From Rugamonas apoptosis (GTDB lineage Bacteria; Pseudomonadota; Gammaproteobacteria; Burkholderiales; Burkholderiaceae_D): a stretch of 64,000 bases of DNA. Below are positions 38,560-46,478 of the stretch, piece after piece. Location of the stretch: positions 366,455 to 430,454 of the forward strand of contig NZ_JACEZU010000004.1 of assembly GCF_014042355.1 (NCBI RefSeq). The letters are read 5' to 3'. The notes under the pieces are model-generated. The model saw only the letters and a program-made list of their open reading frames with translations, was not told the origin of the DNA and did no database searches. The position numbers and the translations under genes were made by a program. Numbering within the stretch: the stretch's first letter is position 1; every line of letters begins with the position of its first letter.

Positions 38560-39630
38560 ATGAGCAAGACCTTGCGCCGTTCACAGTCCTGGTTCCAGCG
38601 CGCCTTGTGGCTGGTCGCGTTCGCGTTCGCCTGGTTCCTGATCGGCCTCGGTGGCAAGCTGGTCGACAACCTCGGCAGCGCCGAGCCCCTGCCGTCGCTG
38701 GAACAGTTCATCGACGCCGGCCAGGCGGCCCAGGTGCGCACCGCGCAAGAGCGGGCCGACAAGGTGATCGCGGCGGCCAACGACGCGCTGGCCCAGGCCC
38801 GCCAGCAACACCAGGTGGCGCAGGCCAACACCCATGCGGCGGCCGAGACGTTCCAGAACTGGCTGGCCACGCGCCACGCCACGGCCCGCCCGGACCAGGA
38901 CCCGGACCTGATCGCCCGCACCCGCGAACTCGATGCGCTCAAGACGGCGGAACGGCTAGCCTTGTCCGCCGTGCAGCGGCAACAGCAGGTGCTGCTGGAC
39001 GCGCAACAGGAACGCCAGCACGCCGATCTCCGGCGCCAGGAACTGGAAAAGCCGGCGCACGAGGCGCTGGAGCGGGCCATGCAACGGCGCGAACTGCACA
39101 TCTTCCTGTACCGCCTGATGCTGACCGCACCGCTGCTGGCCGTGGCCGGCTGGCTGTATGCGAAACAGCGCAAGAGCGCCTACTGGCCTTTCGTCTGGGG
39201 TTTCATTTTCTTCGCCGGCTTCGCCTTCTTCGTCGAGCTGGTGCCATACCTGCCCAGCTACGGCGGCTATGTGCGCTACCTGGTGGGGATAGTGCTGACG
39301 GTGGTGATCGGGCGCCAGGCCATTGTCGGGCTGCAACGCTACCTGGCCCGCCAACAACAGCAGGAAGCGTTGCCGGAGCTTGAACGGCGTGCCACGCTCA
39401 ATTACGAGCTGGCCCTCAAGCGGCTCGGCAATAGCCTGTGCCCCGGCTGCGAGCGCAGCGTGGATTTGAAGGAGTCGACGCTGGACTATTGCCCCCACTG
39501 CGGCATCGGCCTGTTCGACCATTGCGGCCGCTGCAAGGTGCGCAAGAATGCCTTCCTCAACTTTTGCCAGTTGTGCGGCACGCCGGCCCGGCCGCACGAG
39601 CACGCCCCGCATGGCCAGCCCCAGCCCTGA
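38560..39630 (+). CDS. Membrane protein with C-terminal zinc ribbon
   Basis: A 356-residue protein; ATG 38560 has GGAG five bases upstream. A membrane span near 14-32 is followed by a long Gln/Ala/Arg-rich coiled coil (about 50-195), three more spans (about 200-265) and then a cytoplasmic double zinc ribbon with eight Cys in CxxC pairs: CPGC, CPHC, CGRC and CQLC (about 297-345). Similar proteins are annotated only as zinc-ribbon or serine endopeptidase-like hypotheticals. Function unknown. The frame could extend to 38446 without supporting sites. Confidence 0.75.
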   Translation: MSKTLRRSQSWFQRALWLVAFAFAWFLIGLGGKLVDNLGSAEPLPSLEQFIDAGQAAQVRTAQERADKVIAAANDALAQARQQHQVAQANTHAAAETFQNWLATRHATARPDQDPDLIARTRELDALKTAERLALSAVQRQQQVLLDAQQERQHADLRRQELEKPAHEALERAMQRRELHIFLYRLMLTAPLLAVAGWLYAKQRKSAYWPFVWGFIFFAGFAFFVELVPYLPSYGGYVRYLVGIVLTVVIGRQAIVGLQRYLARQQQQEALPELERRATLNYELALKRLGNSLCPGCERSVDLKESTLDYCPHCGIGLFDHCGRCKVRKNAFLNFCQLCGTPARPHEHAPHGQPQP

Positions 39631-39774
39631 ACATTGCATTTCGCAAGTAACTGTCGCTTTTTTGATGCAAATATGACAGGAATTCCGAGGGGACGTTGAT
39701 TTATTGAATCTTATTGAATCATAAAGTAGTAAAATGACAGCCTTGCGTACCGCACATCCGCCACCGAGGCCATC

Positions 39775-39966
39775 ATGGACACCGCACACCCACCCCGCCG
39801 CAACACTGAAATGGCCAGCATCGTGGACCAGGCCATCGCGCTCGACGCGCGCATGGGCGCGGCCAACGCCTGGGTCTTCATGGAAACGGCACAGGTGCCC
39901 CTGTCCGTCGTCAAGCGCGTGCTGGGCATGCCGGCCCAGCGCCGCAGCGCCAGCCGCGCGAACTAA
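39775..39966 (+). CDS. 63-residue protein, paralogue of the one at 46479
   Basis: A small soluble protein of 63 residues. GAGG lies seven bases before the ATG. Its core is IVDQAIALDARMGAANAW followed by FMETAQVPLSVVKRVLG and an Arg-rich end. It aligns without gaps along its whole length to the 63-residue protein at 46479, sharing about 24 residues by hand count, including V-D, I-A-L, F-M, V-P, R-V-L, P-A and R-R. The helix-rich middle could be a small DNA-binding or protein-binding module. No known family was recognised. Confidence 0.7.
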   Translation: MDTAHPPRRNTEMASIVDQAIALDARMGAANAWVFMETAQVPLSVVKRVLGMPAQRRSASRAN

Positions 39967-39978
39967 ACTACATCGGCA

Positions 39979-40491
39979 TCACTGCCCCGTCGTCGGCTGC
40001 TGGTCGTAGATCCGCGACGATGGCGCGCTTGGCGCCGTGCGGCCCCAGAAATACGCCACCGTCATCAAGAACACCAGCAAGGCCAGTCCCTGCGTATAGA
40101 CCAGCGGAAAATGGCGCGCCTCCAGCACGTGCGTGCGCGTGAACACTTCGTGGATCAACGCCGCCACCAGCTGGTAATAGCTGAACAACATGGCGCTCAA
40201 GTGGATGCGCAGCCAGTTACGGCGCGGCGCCTGCCGATAAGCGCAAAAGAAAGCCAGCGCCAGACACCCCAGCGAAACCAGTGCGAATACGTGGAACAGG
40301 TGAAACGCGCCCAGCTTGTAAATGCCCAGGGCGCTCAGATTGGCCACCACCGCGGCCACCAGATACTGGCGCCCGGCCCGCTTGTGCTCCCGGTCGCCCT
40401 TGGGCTGGGACAGCACCAGCGCGCCCGCGCCCAGCGCGTACAGGGAAGCCAGCGTATGCAGCCAGCCGATCGCGCTCAAGTGTAATGCCAT
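39979..40491 (-). CDS. DUF2306-like four-helix membrane protein
   Basis: A 170-residue membrane protein with four spans. ATG 40491 was chosen since AGGGAGA precedes it; a GTG at 40509 is a longer option. It has the features of the DUF2306 family: HTLASLYALGAGALVLSQPKG, conserved His residues in the helices and RNWLRIHLSAM with SYY. The His pattern may bind heme or a quinone, but that is inferred. It converges with the 63-residue gene. Confidence 0.7.
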   Translation of the reverse strand: MALHLSAIGWLHTLASLYALGAGALVLSQPKGDREHKRAGRQYLVAAVVANLSALGIYKLGAFHLFHVFALVSLGCLALAFFCAYRQAPRRNWLRIHLSAMLFSYYQLVAALIHEVFTRTHVLEARHFPLVYTQGLALLVFLMTVAYFWGRTAPSAPSSRIYDQQPTTGQ

Positions 40492-40800
40492 ACCGCTCGT
40501 CTCCCTCACCGTGCGTCACTCGCCATGATTGTCAGGCGTCGAATGTTTCAAACAGATTAACGCCAGCCGACACTTCTGTATAGCTCGGCTTGCCTACCGA
40601 CCCCGCTCCGGCGTTGCTTGAGAGATACAGTCGAATTGCACCCCGCCCGCGCCGCGCCTTCCATATGTAACAGGCGTGTAAAACCGCTGAGCAAGCGCGC
40701 CGAACTGGTATATATTTTTCTCTAGCATTTTCCCAATTTTCCGTCATTCCCGCCTGATCGCTGCCGCCCCGTCCCGCTTTCCAATTGAAGAGGACCAGCC

Positions 40801-42507
40801 ATGCAAGCAACTACGTCTGCCACTCCCGCGCCGCCGGCTGCGGACACGTCCGGCGCCACCGCCGCCACCGCCCTGACGGCGGCCGCCCTGTTGGCGGCCT
40901 GCGGCGGGGCCAGCCCCGGTGCCGGCCCCGCCGCCAGCCCCGGCGCCAGCGTGCTGGGCACTGTGGTCCGGGCCGACGCCATCAGTGACGCCGAGGCGGC
41001 CCGCTTCCTGGCCCAGGCCGCCATGGCCAGCGAGCGCCAGCAGATTGCCGCCGTCCAGCAGCTCGGCTACGCGGGCTGGCTGGATGCCCAGTTCGCCCTG
41101 CCCCCGTCGGGCACGCGCTGGGACTGGCTGGTGGCCAAAGGCTACAACGCCAGTACCAACAAGAATTCGGAAGCCGGTTTCGACGCCGCCGCCTGGCGCA
41201 AGCTGATCACCGCACCCGACACGCTGCGCCAGCGCGTCACGCTGGCGCTGTCCGAAATCATCGTGGTCGCCATCGATGGCCTGGTGGGCCTGGGCTGGCG
41301 CGCGTTCTCGGCCGCCGCCTGGCTCGACCTGCTGGAAGCGCATGCGTTCGGCAACTATCGCGCGCTGCTGGGCGCCGTGTCCACCAGCGTGGCCATGGGC
41401 CAGTTCCTCACTTTTCGTGGCAACAGCAAGGCCAATCCCGCCACCGGCTCCCATCCCGATGAAAACTACGCGCGCGAGCTGATGCAGTTGTTCACCATCG
41501 GCCTGGTGCAACTGAACGGCGACGGCACGCCCAAGCTGGCAGCCGGCACGCCCGTCGCCACCTACGGGCCCGATGACGTGAGCGGACTGGCCCGCATCTT
41601 CACGGGCTGGGATGTGGACCTGACCGGCACCAGCACCGCCACGCCGGACTTCATCCGCCGCCCCATGCGCCAATACCCGGCGCGGCACGAAACGGGCCCC
41701 TCCAGCTTCCTTGGCCACACGGTGCCGTCCGGCCTGAGCGGCGCCGACGCGCTGCAGGCCGCGCTCGACATCATTTACGCCCATCCGAACGTGGCGCCTT
41801 TCATCAGCCGCCAGTTGATCCAGCGCCTCGTCACCAGCAATCCCAGCCCGGCTTATGTAGCGCGGGTGGCCGCCGTGTTCAACGACGATGGCCAGCACGT
41901 CAGAGGCAATCTGCGGGCCGTGCTCAAGGCCGTGCTGCTCGATCCCGAAGCGCGGGCCGGCGTCTCCGCCGCCACCACCGGCGAGGGCAAGCTGCGCGAA
42001 CCGATGCTGCGTTTTACAGGCTGGGCGCGCGCCGCCAAGGCCAGCTCCGCCACCGACAGCTGGGCTATCGGCAACACCAGCAACCCGGCCACCCGGTTGG
42101 GGCAAAGCCCGCTGCGCTCGCCCTCCGTGTTCAATTTCTTCCGGCCCGGCTACGTGCCGCCCAACAGCGGCATCGCCGCCGCCGGCCTGGTGGCGCCGGA
42201 ATTCCAGATCGCCAATGAATCGTCCGTGATCGGCTACCTCAACTTCATGCAGCGCGTGGTCGCCGTCGGTGTGGCCGACGTGCTGCCCGACTACAGCGCC
42301 TGGCTGCCGCTGGCCGACAACGCCACCGCCCTGCTGGCCGAACTGAACACGGTGCTGGCTGCCGGCCAGATCGGCGGCGCCACGCAATCATTGATGCTGG
42401 GTGCGCTCAACGCCATGCCGTCGGGCAGCGACGCGCGGCGCCTGAACCGCGTGCGGGTGGCGCTGCTGCTGGTGCTGGCCGCGCCCGAATTCCTGGTGCT
42501 GAAATAG
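40801..42507 (+). CDS. DUF1800 family exported protein
   Basis: A 568-residue protein. GAGGA lies eight bases before ATG 40801. A hydrophobic N-terminal stretch leads to LLAACGG, a possible lipobox (Cys34), though the leader lacks basic residues. The core is DUF1800: ARFLAQAAMASERQQIAAV, then HPDENYARELMQLFTIG and IFTGW, and FISRQLIQRLVTSNPSPAYV. DUF1800 proteins occur next to DUF1501 proteins in many Gram-negatives and the pair is thought to act in the periplasm on an unknown substrate. The DUF1501 gene follows after nine bases. Confidence 0.9.
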   Translation: MQATTSATPAPPAADTSGATAATALTAAALLAACGGASPGAGPAASPGASVLGTVVRADAISDAEAARFLAQAAMASERQQIAAVQQLGYAGWLDAQFALPPSGTRWDWLVAKGYNASTNKNSEAGFDAAAWRKLITAPDTLRQRVTLALSEIIVVAIDGLVGLGWRAFSAAAWLDLLEAHAFGNYRALLGAVSTSVAMGQFLTFRGNSKANPATGSHPDENYARELMQLFTIGLVQLNGDGTPKLAAGTPVATYGPDDVSGLARIFTGWDVDLTGTSTATPDFIRRPMRQYPARHETGPSSFLGHTVPSGLSGADALQAALDIIYAHPNVAPFISRQLIQRLVTSNPSPAYVARVAAVFNDDGQHVRGNLRAVLKAVLLDPEARAGVSAATTGEGKLREPMLRFTGWARAAKASSATDSWAIGNTSNPATRLGQSPLRSPSVFNFFRPGYVPPNSGIAAAGLVAPEFQIANESSVIGYLNFMQRVVAVGVADVLPDYSAWLPLADNATALLAELNTVLAAGQIGGATQSLMLGALNAMPSGSDARRLNRVRVALLLVLAAPEFLVLK

Positions 42508-42516
42508 GAGGCCGTC

Positions 42517-43917
42517 ATGACCCGCGATCACACGCTCAACGCCTCCCGGCGCGCCTTCCTGCAGCGGGCTTCGGCCCTGTCCGTGGCCGGCGCCGCCACC
42601 CCGTGGCTGCTCAACCTGGCCGCCATGGCCGAGGCCGCCGCCGCCACGGCCAGCGATTACAAGGCCATCGTCTGCGTCTTCCTGTATGGCGGCAACGATT
42701 ATGGCAACACGCTGGTGCCCTACGACAGCGGCAACTACAACGCCTATTACAACCTGCGCCCCGGCCTGGCCTACAATCGCAGCAACCTGGGCGGCACCGT
42801 GCTGGCGCCTGTGACGGCGCCCGTCGACGCGGGCGGCTTCCAGCGCCAGTACGCGCTGGCGCCGGAGCTGGCGCCGCTGCTGCCGCTGTTCAATGCCGGC
42901 AAACTGGGCGTGCTGCTTAACGTGGGCACGCTGGTGCAACCGACCACCAAACTCCAGTACACCAACAAATCCGCGCCGCTGCCGCCCAAGCTGTTCTCGC
43001 ACAACGACCAGCAATCGTTCTGGCAGGCGTCGGCGCCGGAAGGGGCCATGTCGGGCTGGGGTGGGCGGATGGGGGACTTGTTCGTCTCCGGCAATGGCAA
43101 CGCCACGTTCACTTGCGTCAACGTGTCCGGCAACGCCGTCTTCATGTCGGGCAATACGGCGGTCCAGTACCAGATCACGGCGGACGGTCCGGTGCCCTTG
43201 AGCGCCCTGCAAAAGCCCCTGTATGGTTCAGCGGCCGCCAGCAGCGCCTTGCAAGCGCTGGTGACCCAGCCTGGCGTCCATCTGTTCGAGCAGGAATACA
43301 CGCGCGTGACCCGGCGCGCGCTGGAGGCCAATGGCATCCTCAGCGCCGCGCTGGCCAGCGGCCCCGCCATCAGCACGCCCTTCCCCGCCAACAATGACCT
43401 GGCCAGCCAGTTGCACATGGTGGCCAGGATGATCGCCAGCGCCGGCGCCATCGGTGCACGGCGCCAGGTGTTCTTCGTGTCGCTGGGCGGCTTCGACAAC
43501 CACGACGGCCTGAACACGGTCCACCCCGGCCTGCTGACCAACGTGGCCGAGGCCATGGCCGCGTTCCATGCCGCCACGGTGGAACTGGGTGTGAGCAACA
43601 ACGTGACGGCGTTCACGGCCTCCGACTTCGGCCGCACGCTGACGGTCAACAATGACGGTTCCGACCACGGCTGGGGCAGCATGCACTTTGTCCTGGGCGG
43701 CGCCGTCAACGGCCAGCGCTACTACGGGGTGCCGCCGGCCGTGGCCAGCGATGGCCCGGACGACGTAGGCCAGGGCCGCTTGCTGCCCACCACATCGGTG
43801 GACCAGTACGCGGCCACGCTGGGCAGTTGGCTGGGCGTGGCCGCCAGTGATTTGCTCACCGTGCTGCCCAACCTGAAGAACTACCTGCCATCGACCCGCA
43901 ATCTGGGCTTTGTTTGA
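42517..43917 (+). CDS. DUF1501 family protein (Tat-exported)
   Basis: A 466-residue protein with a Tat signal: SRRAFLQRASALSVAGAATP, RR at 11-12. The core is DUF1501, related to the alkaline-phosphatase/sulfatase fold: VFLYGGNDYGNTLVPYD, FVSLGGFDNHDGLNTVH and FGRTLTVNNDGSDHGWG, which contain the presumed metal ligands. It forms an operon with DUF1800. The C-terminus (LKNYLPSTRNLGFV) is typical. No activity has been shown for the family to my knowledge. Confidence 0.9.
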   Translation: MTRDHTLNASRRAFLQRASALSVAGAATPWLLNLAAMAEAAAATASDYKAIVCVFLYGGNDYGNTLVPYDSGNYNAYYNLRPGLAYNRSNLGGTVLAPVTAPVDAGGFQRQYALAPELAPLLPLFNAGKLGVLLNVGTLVQPTTKLQYTNKSAPLPPKLFSHNDQQSFWQASAPEGAMSGWGGRMGDLFVSGNGNATFTCVNVSGNAVFMSGNTAVQYQITADGPVPLSALQKPLYGSAAASSALQALVTQPGVHLFEQEYTRVTRRALEANGILSAALASGPAISTPFPANNDLASQLHMVARMIASAGAIGARRQVFFVSLGGFDNHDGLNTVHPGLLTNVAEAMAAFHAATVELGVSNNVTAFTASDFGRTLTVNNDGSDHGWGSMHFVLGGAVNGQRYYGVPPAVASDGPDDVGQGRLLPTTSVDQYAATLGSWLGVAASDLLTVLPNLKNYLPSTRNLGFV

Positions 43918-43937
43918 ATGGCGAAGGCCCAATGCAA

Positions 43938-43965
43938 AACGCCCCATGCGAGCACATGGGGCGTT
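43938..43965. terminator. Terminator hairpin between convergent genes
   Basis: A perfect 11-bp stem (AACGCCCCATG / CATGGGGCGTT) with a 6-base loop. On the minus strand it is followed by TTTTGCATT, so it serves the PEP-CTERM gene best, and it may also stop the DUF1501 transcript. Confidence 0.75.
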
Positions 43966-44002
43966 GGGTCCGGCGCGGGTGGTGACGCCACCCCGGCCTG
44001 GA

Positions 44003-44578
44003 TTATTTCTGTTTGCGGCGACGGGCCATGAAACCGAGCACACCGAAGCCAGCCAGCAGCATGGCATAGGTTTCTGGTTCCGGTACCGGCGAGATGTAGG
44101 CACGGTAGTTGCTCAGGCCGCTGCCGGAGATGGTGAACGGCGCGGTCACTTTCGCGGTCCAATGGAACAGCAGCTCGCCGCCGCCCACGTGCACAGCCAG
44201 ATAGTCGTAAGGTTTTGCCTGCGCACCGATGGTGGTCGAACCGCTAATGCTGTCCTTGGACACGCCAAACGTCAGCACGGTGCTGTTGGTCAGGCCCAAC
44301 TTATCGCTATCCTTGATGAAGGAAGCGATGGCGGCCTGGCTGTTTGCGCCAGGATTGCTGTTGTAGTACGCCAGTTGCACCGGTGCCGACAAGCTGTCGG
44401 TGAAGGTGTAGGTGTGGCCACCCAGGCTAATGCTGCCCAGGCCGGCATTGATCGTCACGGCTGGCGTCTCCACCGTCCAGACAGGGGTGGAGTGGGGATT
44501 GGCGCTGGCACTACCTGCGAGTGTGGCGCCGGCGAGCAGCGCGGTCAGGCCCAAGATTTTTTTCATCGAAACAGTCAT
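44003..44578 (-). CDS. PEP-CTERM sorting domain protein
   Basis: A 191-residue exported protein. The start MTVSMKKILGLTALLAG is preceded by ACGGAAA; the internal ATG at 44566 is an option. Signal peptidase cleavage is likely after GSASA (about 26). The middle is a beta-rich domain of unknown function with TYTFTDSLSAPV. It ends in VPEPETYAMLLAGFGVLGF and an RRRK basic tail, the full PEP-CTERM signal recognised by an exosortase. No exosortase gene is in the window. It is probably an envelope or exopolysaccharide-associated protein. Confidence 0.88.
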   Translation of the reverse strand: MTVSMKKILGLTALLAGATLAGSASANPHSTPVWTVETPAVTINAGLGSISLGGHTYTFTDSLSAPVQLAYYNSNPGANSQAAIASFIKDSDKLGLTNSTVLTFGVSKDSISGSTTIGAQAKPYDYLAVHVGGGELLFHWTAKVTAPFTISGSGLSNYRAYISPVPEPETYAMLLAGFGVLGFMARRRKQK

Positions 44579-44827
44579 GAATATTTCCGTTGTAATTGAC
44601 TACTAATGATCCGCACCGCAGTCCTCCGGGGTCGCCGGCGCGCCGCGCAGTTTATGAACTCTTAATGCTATCTTTGCAGATTACCATAAGAACAATAAAA
44701 AGTAAAGAACTGCAACAACGATGTTGTTTTGCTATCTACTCGCCGAATGGTGCGTGCGTGTGGCGGCGGCCGCGGCGCGCGCCGCTGGCCTGGCCAGGAA
44801 AACTAGAGATTTTGACTACGCCTGTGC

Positions 44828-44833
44828 TAGAAT
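44828..44833 (+). promoter_or_regulatory. Extended -10 promoter element before the tRNA-Leu remnant
   Basis: GTGCTAGAATCTCGCCTCG has an extended -10 (TGC followed by TAGAAT, 44828-44833) and a start region typical of stable-RNA promoters, about 12 bases before the tRNA-like fragment. A TTGACT at 44812 is only ten bases away and so is not the -35. Confidence 0.45.
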
Positions 44834-44844
44834 CTCGCCTCGCT

Positions 44845-44878
44845 GCCCGGATGGTGAAACTGCCAGACGCAGGAGCCC
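44845..44878 (+). pseudogene. Decayed 5' part of a tRNA-Leu gene
   Basis: GCCCGGATGGTGAAACTG followed by CCAGACGCAGGAG reads as the acceptor strand, D-arm and start of the anticodon stem of a beta-proteobacterial tRNA-Leu, but the D-loop GG is changed to CC. No anticodon arm, T-arm or matching TCCGGGC acceptor strand follows. It lies about 165 bases before the intact tRNA-Leu and after a stable-RNA type promoter, suggesting an old tandem tRNA-Leu copy that has been lost. Confidence 0.5.
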
Positions 44879-45042
44879 TGAGAGAGCCGGCGCCTGGCGC
44901 TGAAAAACTTTTAAATCATTGATTTTAAATTAATGTCTATTTTTAATCAGTGGCATTGGTGTGCGAAAATTGGCAAAGCTTGGGCAGGGAGCGCAGTGAC
45001 ACGCGTGTCCTGTTTGATGTCAAAGATGATGTAAGAACACCT

Positions 45043-45126
45043 GCCTCGGTGGTGAAATGGTATACACAGAAGACTTAAAATCTTCCGTCGCAAGGCATGC
45101 CGGTTCGAGTCCGGCCCGAGGCACCA
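45043..45126 (+). tRNA. tRNA-Leu (anticodon UAA), CCA encoded
   Basis: An 84-base class II tRNA. The acceptor GCCTCGG (45043-45049) pairs with CCGAGGC (45116-45122), then A and CCA at 45123-45126. The anticodon arm is GAAGACTTAAAATCTTC with TAA in the loop, a long variable arm follows, and the T-arm has GGTTCGAGTCC. The D-arm is slightly unusual (GAAATGGTATACAC). A strong terminator lies 15 bases on. Confidence 0.95.
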
Positions 45127-45140
45127 GAATTAGCTTAGCA

Positions 45141-45165
45141 AAAGCACCGGAAGCGGTGCTTTTTT
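45141..45165 (+). terminator. Terminator of the tRNA-Leu transcript
   Basis: The stem AAAGCACCG / CGGTGCTTT with loop GAAG is perfect (9 bp) and runs into TTTTTT on the plus strand, just after the tRNA CCA. Confidence 0.9.
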
Positions 45166-45244
45166 CGTTTTCGCCTCGCGCCTGAGCACTGTTGCAAAGG
45201 CCATACCGGTGAACCTGTCAGTGCGGTGTTGCCAGCATCGCCGA

Positions 45245-45565
45245 TCAAATCGGCGTTCCCATGCAGACAGTTTTCTCATTCCCGGCGCATGAAGGCTCCC
45301 CCAGAAGGATGCGCAGCGTGTCGATGCTGAGGCCGGAAATATCATGCATGCGAACCAGCACCATACGAGAGACCCCACGCCTCCTTGTTCGCATTTTGCT
45401 GATGGCCTGAGCACTGACGCCTAACTGTCGGGAGAGCTCCACATCGCTCGTGATGTTCAAGATGGACAGCAGCCTATCCAGCAGCAGTTCCGGGTGATAG
45501 TTTTCGCCGTCCAATTTCGCTGGACCAGGCTGATCGAAACGATCCAATTTGTCGGCCGATTTCAT
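45245..45565 (-). CDS. HTH (XRE/CI-like) regulator, second gene of a coupled pair
   Basis: A 106-residue protein. ATG 45565 is chosen because it overlaps the stop of the upstream gene (ATGA) and has GGAAGG before it; a TTG at 45634 is the longer option. Residues about 35-60 form a helix-turn-helix (LSRQLGVSAQAISKMRTRR) like lambda CI or XRE proteins, and a short tail with HDISGLSIDTLRILLG follows. It could bind the 20-bp palindrome upstream of the pair. Placement next to a tRNA gene in AT-richer DNA suggests acquired sequence. Confidence 0.7.
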   Translation of the reverse strand: MKSADKLDRFDQPGPAKLDGENYHPELLLDRLLSILNITSDVELSRQLGVSAQAISKMRTRRRGVSRMVLVRMHDISGLSIDTLRILLGEPSCAGNEKTVCMGTPI

Positions 45566-45840
45566 TGGCGCCGACCTTCCCGCAACCTGCGTTGCGCGTT
45601 TTTCCAGGGGATGTCCTGTATCCTTCCGCGCCAAAAGTCAGGGCTGCCAATCGCATCAGTGAATCGGTGCTGCGCCAGCGTTCCATGGCTGTCCTCCAAG
45701 ACAGCCACAAAGTCGGCGCATTCAAGATCCCTGCAATTCACGAGATCAGAAAAGGCTGCAGCAGCGATTTCTTGGTCGCAGCACCTTTCTATTGACCATG
45801 GAAGCTTTTTTTCGTTAATGGACAGATAGAGCTTATACAT
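45562..45840 (-). CDS. Unknown 92-residue protein coupled to the HTH gene
   Basis: A 92-residue protein starting MYKLYLSINEKKLPWSIE. GGGAGAC lies about six bases before the ATG, a strong ribosome site. It has no signal or membrane span. It contains two Cys (CC in IERCCDQE), a CADFVAVLEDSHGTLA stretch and a basic end (NAQRRLREGRRQ). The stop overlaps the ATG of the HTH gene, the arrangement of higB/higA-type toxin-antitoxin or regulator pairs. I do not recognise its family, so toxin status is unproven. Confidence 0.65.
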   Translation of the reverse strand: MYKLYLSINEKKLPWSIERCCDQEIAAAAFSDLVNCRDLECADFVAVLEDSHGTLAQHRFTDAIGSPDFWRGRIQDIPWKNAQRRLREGRRQ

Positions 45841-46178
45841 TTCAAGTCTCCCAATTAATGTATTTGCGCAAGATCATTGTTGTAAGGAAATAGTAATTCG
45901 CAAGTAGAACTAACCTTTGATATTTATCAAAGGCAACGAATCTACAGCCGCAATCGGTTAATTTTCCTGTAAGAATTTTTTGTGGGAATTTGTGACTATT
46001 TAACGACAGAGGCAATTACGCTGCGGCGCGCAACTGATAAAAGTCTACGGAGTTCGACCTTGGCGTGATAAATTTATAACCAACTGCCCATTGGCAATTT
46101 CGACTTTTAGTCTCAAGCCTGATGTAACTCACTTCCAAGCGCTAATCGCCACCGCTGCCACTTATCTGGGGAAATACA
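45841..46178. other. 338-base AT-rich non-coding gap
   Basis: This gap lies between the coupled pair (minus strand) and the 46179 gene (plus strand) and must contain their divergent promoters. It is much richer in A and T than the window average. It contains the 45914-45933 palindrome. I see no further open frame with a ribosome site, no tRNA and no transposase remnant. Confidence 0.6.
45914..45933. promoter_or_regulatory. Perfect 20-bp palindrome, operator candidate and FNR-type box
   Basis: CCTTTGATA-TT-TATCAAAGG is perfectly symmetric. It lies about 75-93 bases before the ATG of the 92-residue gene, a usual operator position. Its core TTGAT-ATTT-ATCAA (45917-45930) also matches the FNR/ANR consensus exactly, so either the local HTH protein or an FNR-type regulator might bind. 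Confidence 0.6.
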
Positions 46179-46397
46179 ATGAATGACGGGATCTATGAGA
46201 TTCGAGCGGAAATTCGAATTGCCGCCGCAAACGAAGACGCTGCACGAAAGTTAATTGCGAGCCAAAAAATTCCGAAAACCATGTCTTTCTGGAGGAAGGA
46301 TCCACTGGGCCCTGGCGGCCATTTATATATCGGCGGAGAGCTATTTTTTGACGCCGATAGAAACAACCTGACGTTTCTCAAGCCGCGATCGCAATAG
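46179..46397 (+). CDS. Unknown 72-residue protein
   Basis: A 72-residue soluble protein with TGGGGAAA a few bases before the ATG. It opens MNDGIYEIRAEIRIAAANED and has KTMSFWRKDPLGPGGHLYIG, reading as a small alpha/beta fold. No family recognised. Its base composition is AT-richer than neighbouring core genes, in keeping with the small accessory patch after the tRNA. Confidence 0.6.
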   Translation: MNDGIYEIRAEIRIAAANEDAARKLIASQKIPKTMSFWRKDPLGPGGHLYIGGELFFDADRNNLTFLKPRSQ

Positions 46398-46478
46398 AAG
46401 ATACGTCACGCACGCTTGGATTGCGCGAACTCAAAGAAAATTCAGTTCCACTACAATGGATTTTGGCGGAGGACGGCC

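Noticed and set aside
44812..44833. TTGACT and TAGAAT as a classical -35/-10 pair
   Set aside because: The spacing is only ten bases. The -10 is better explained as an extended type.
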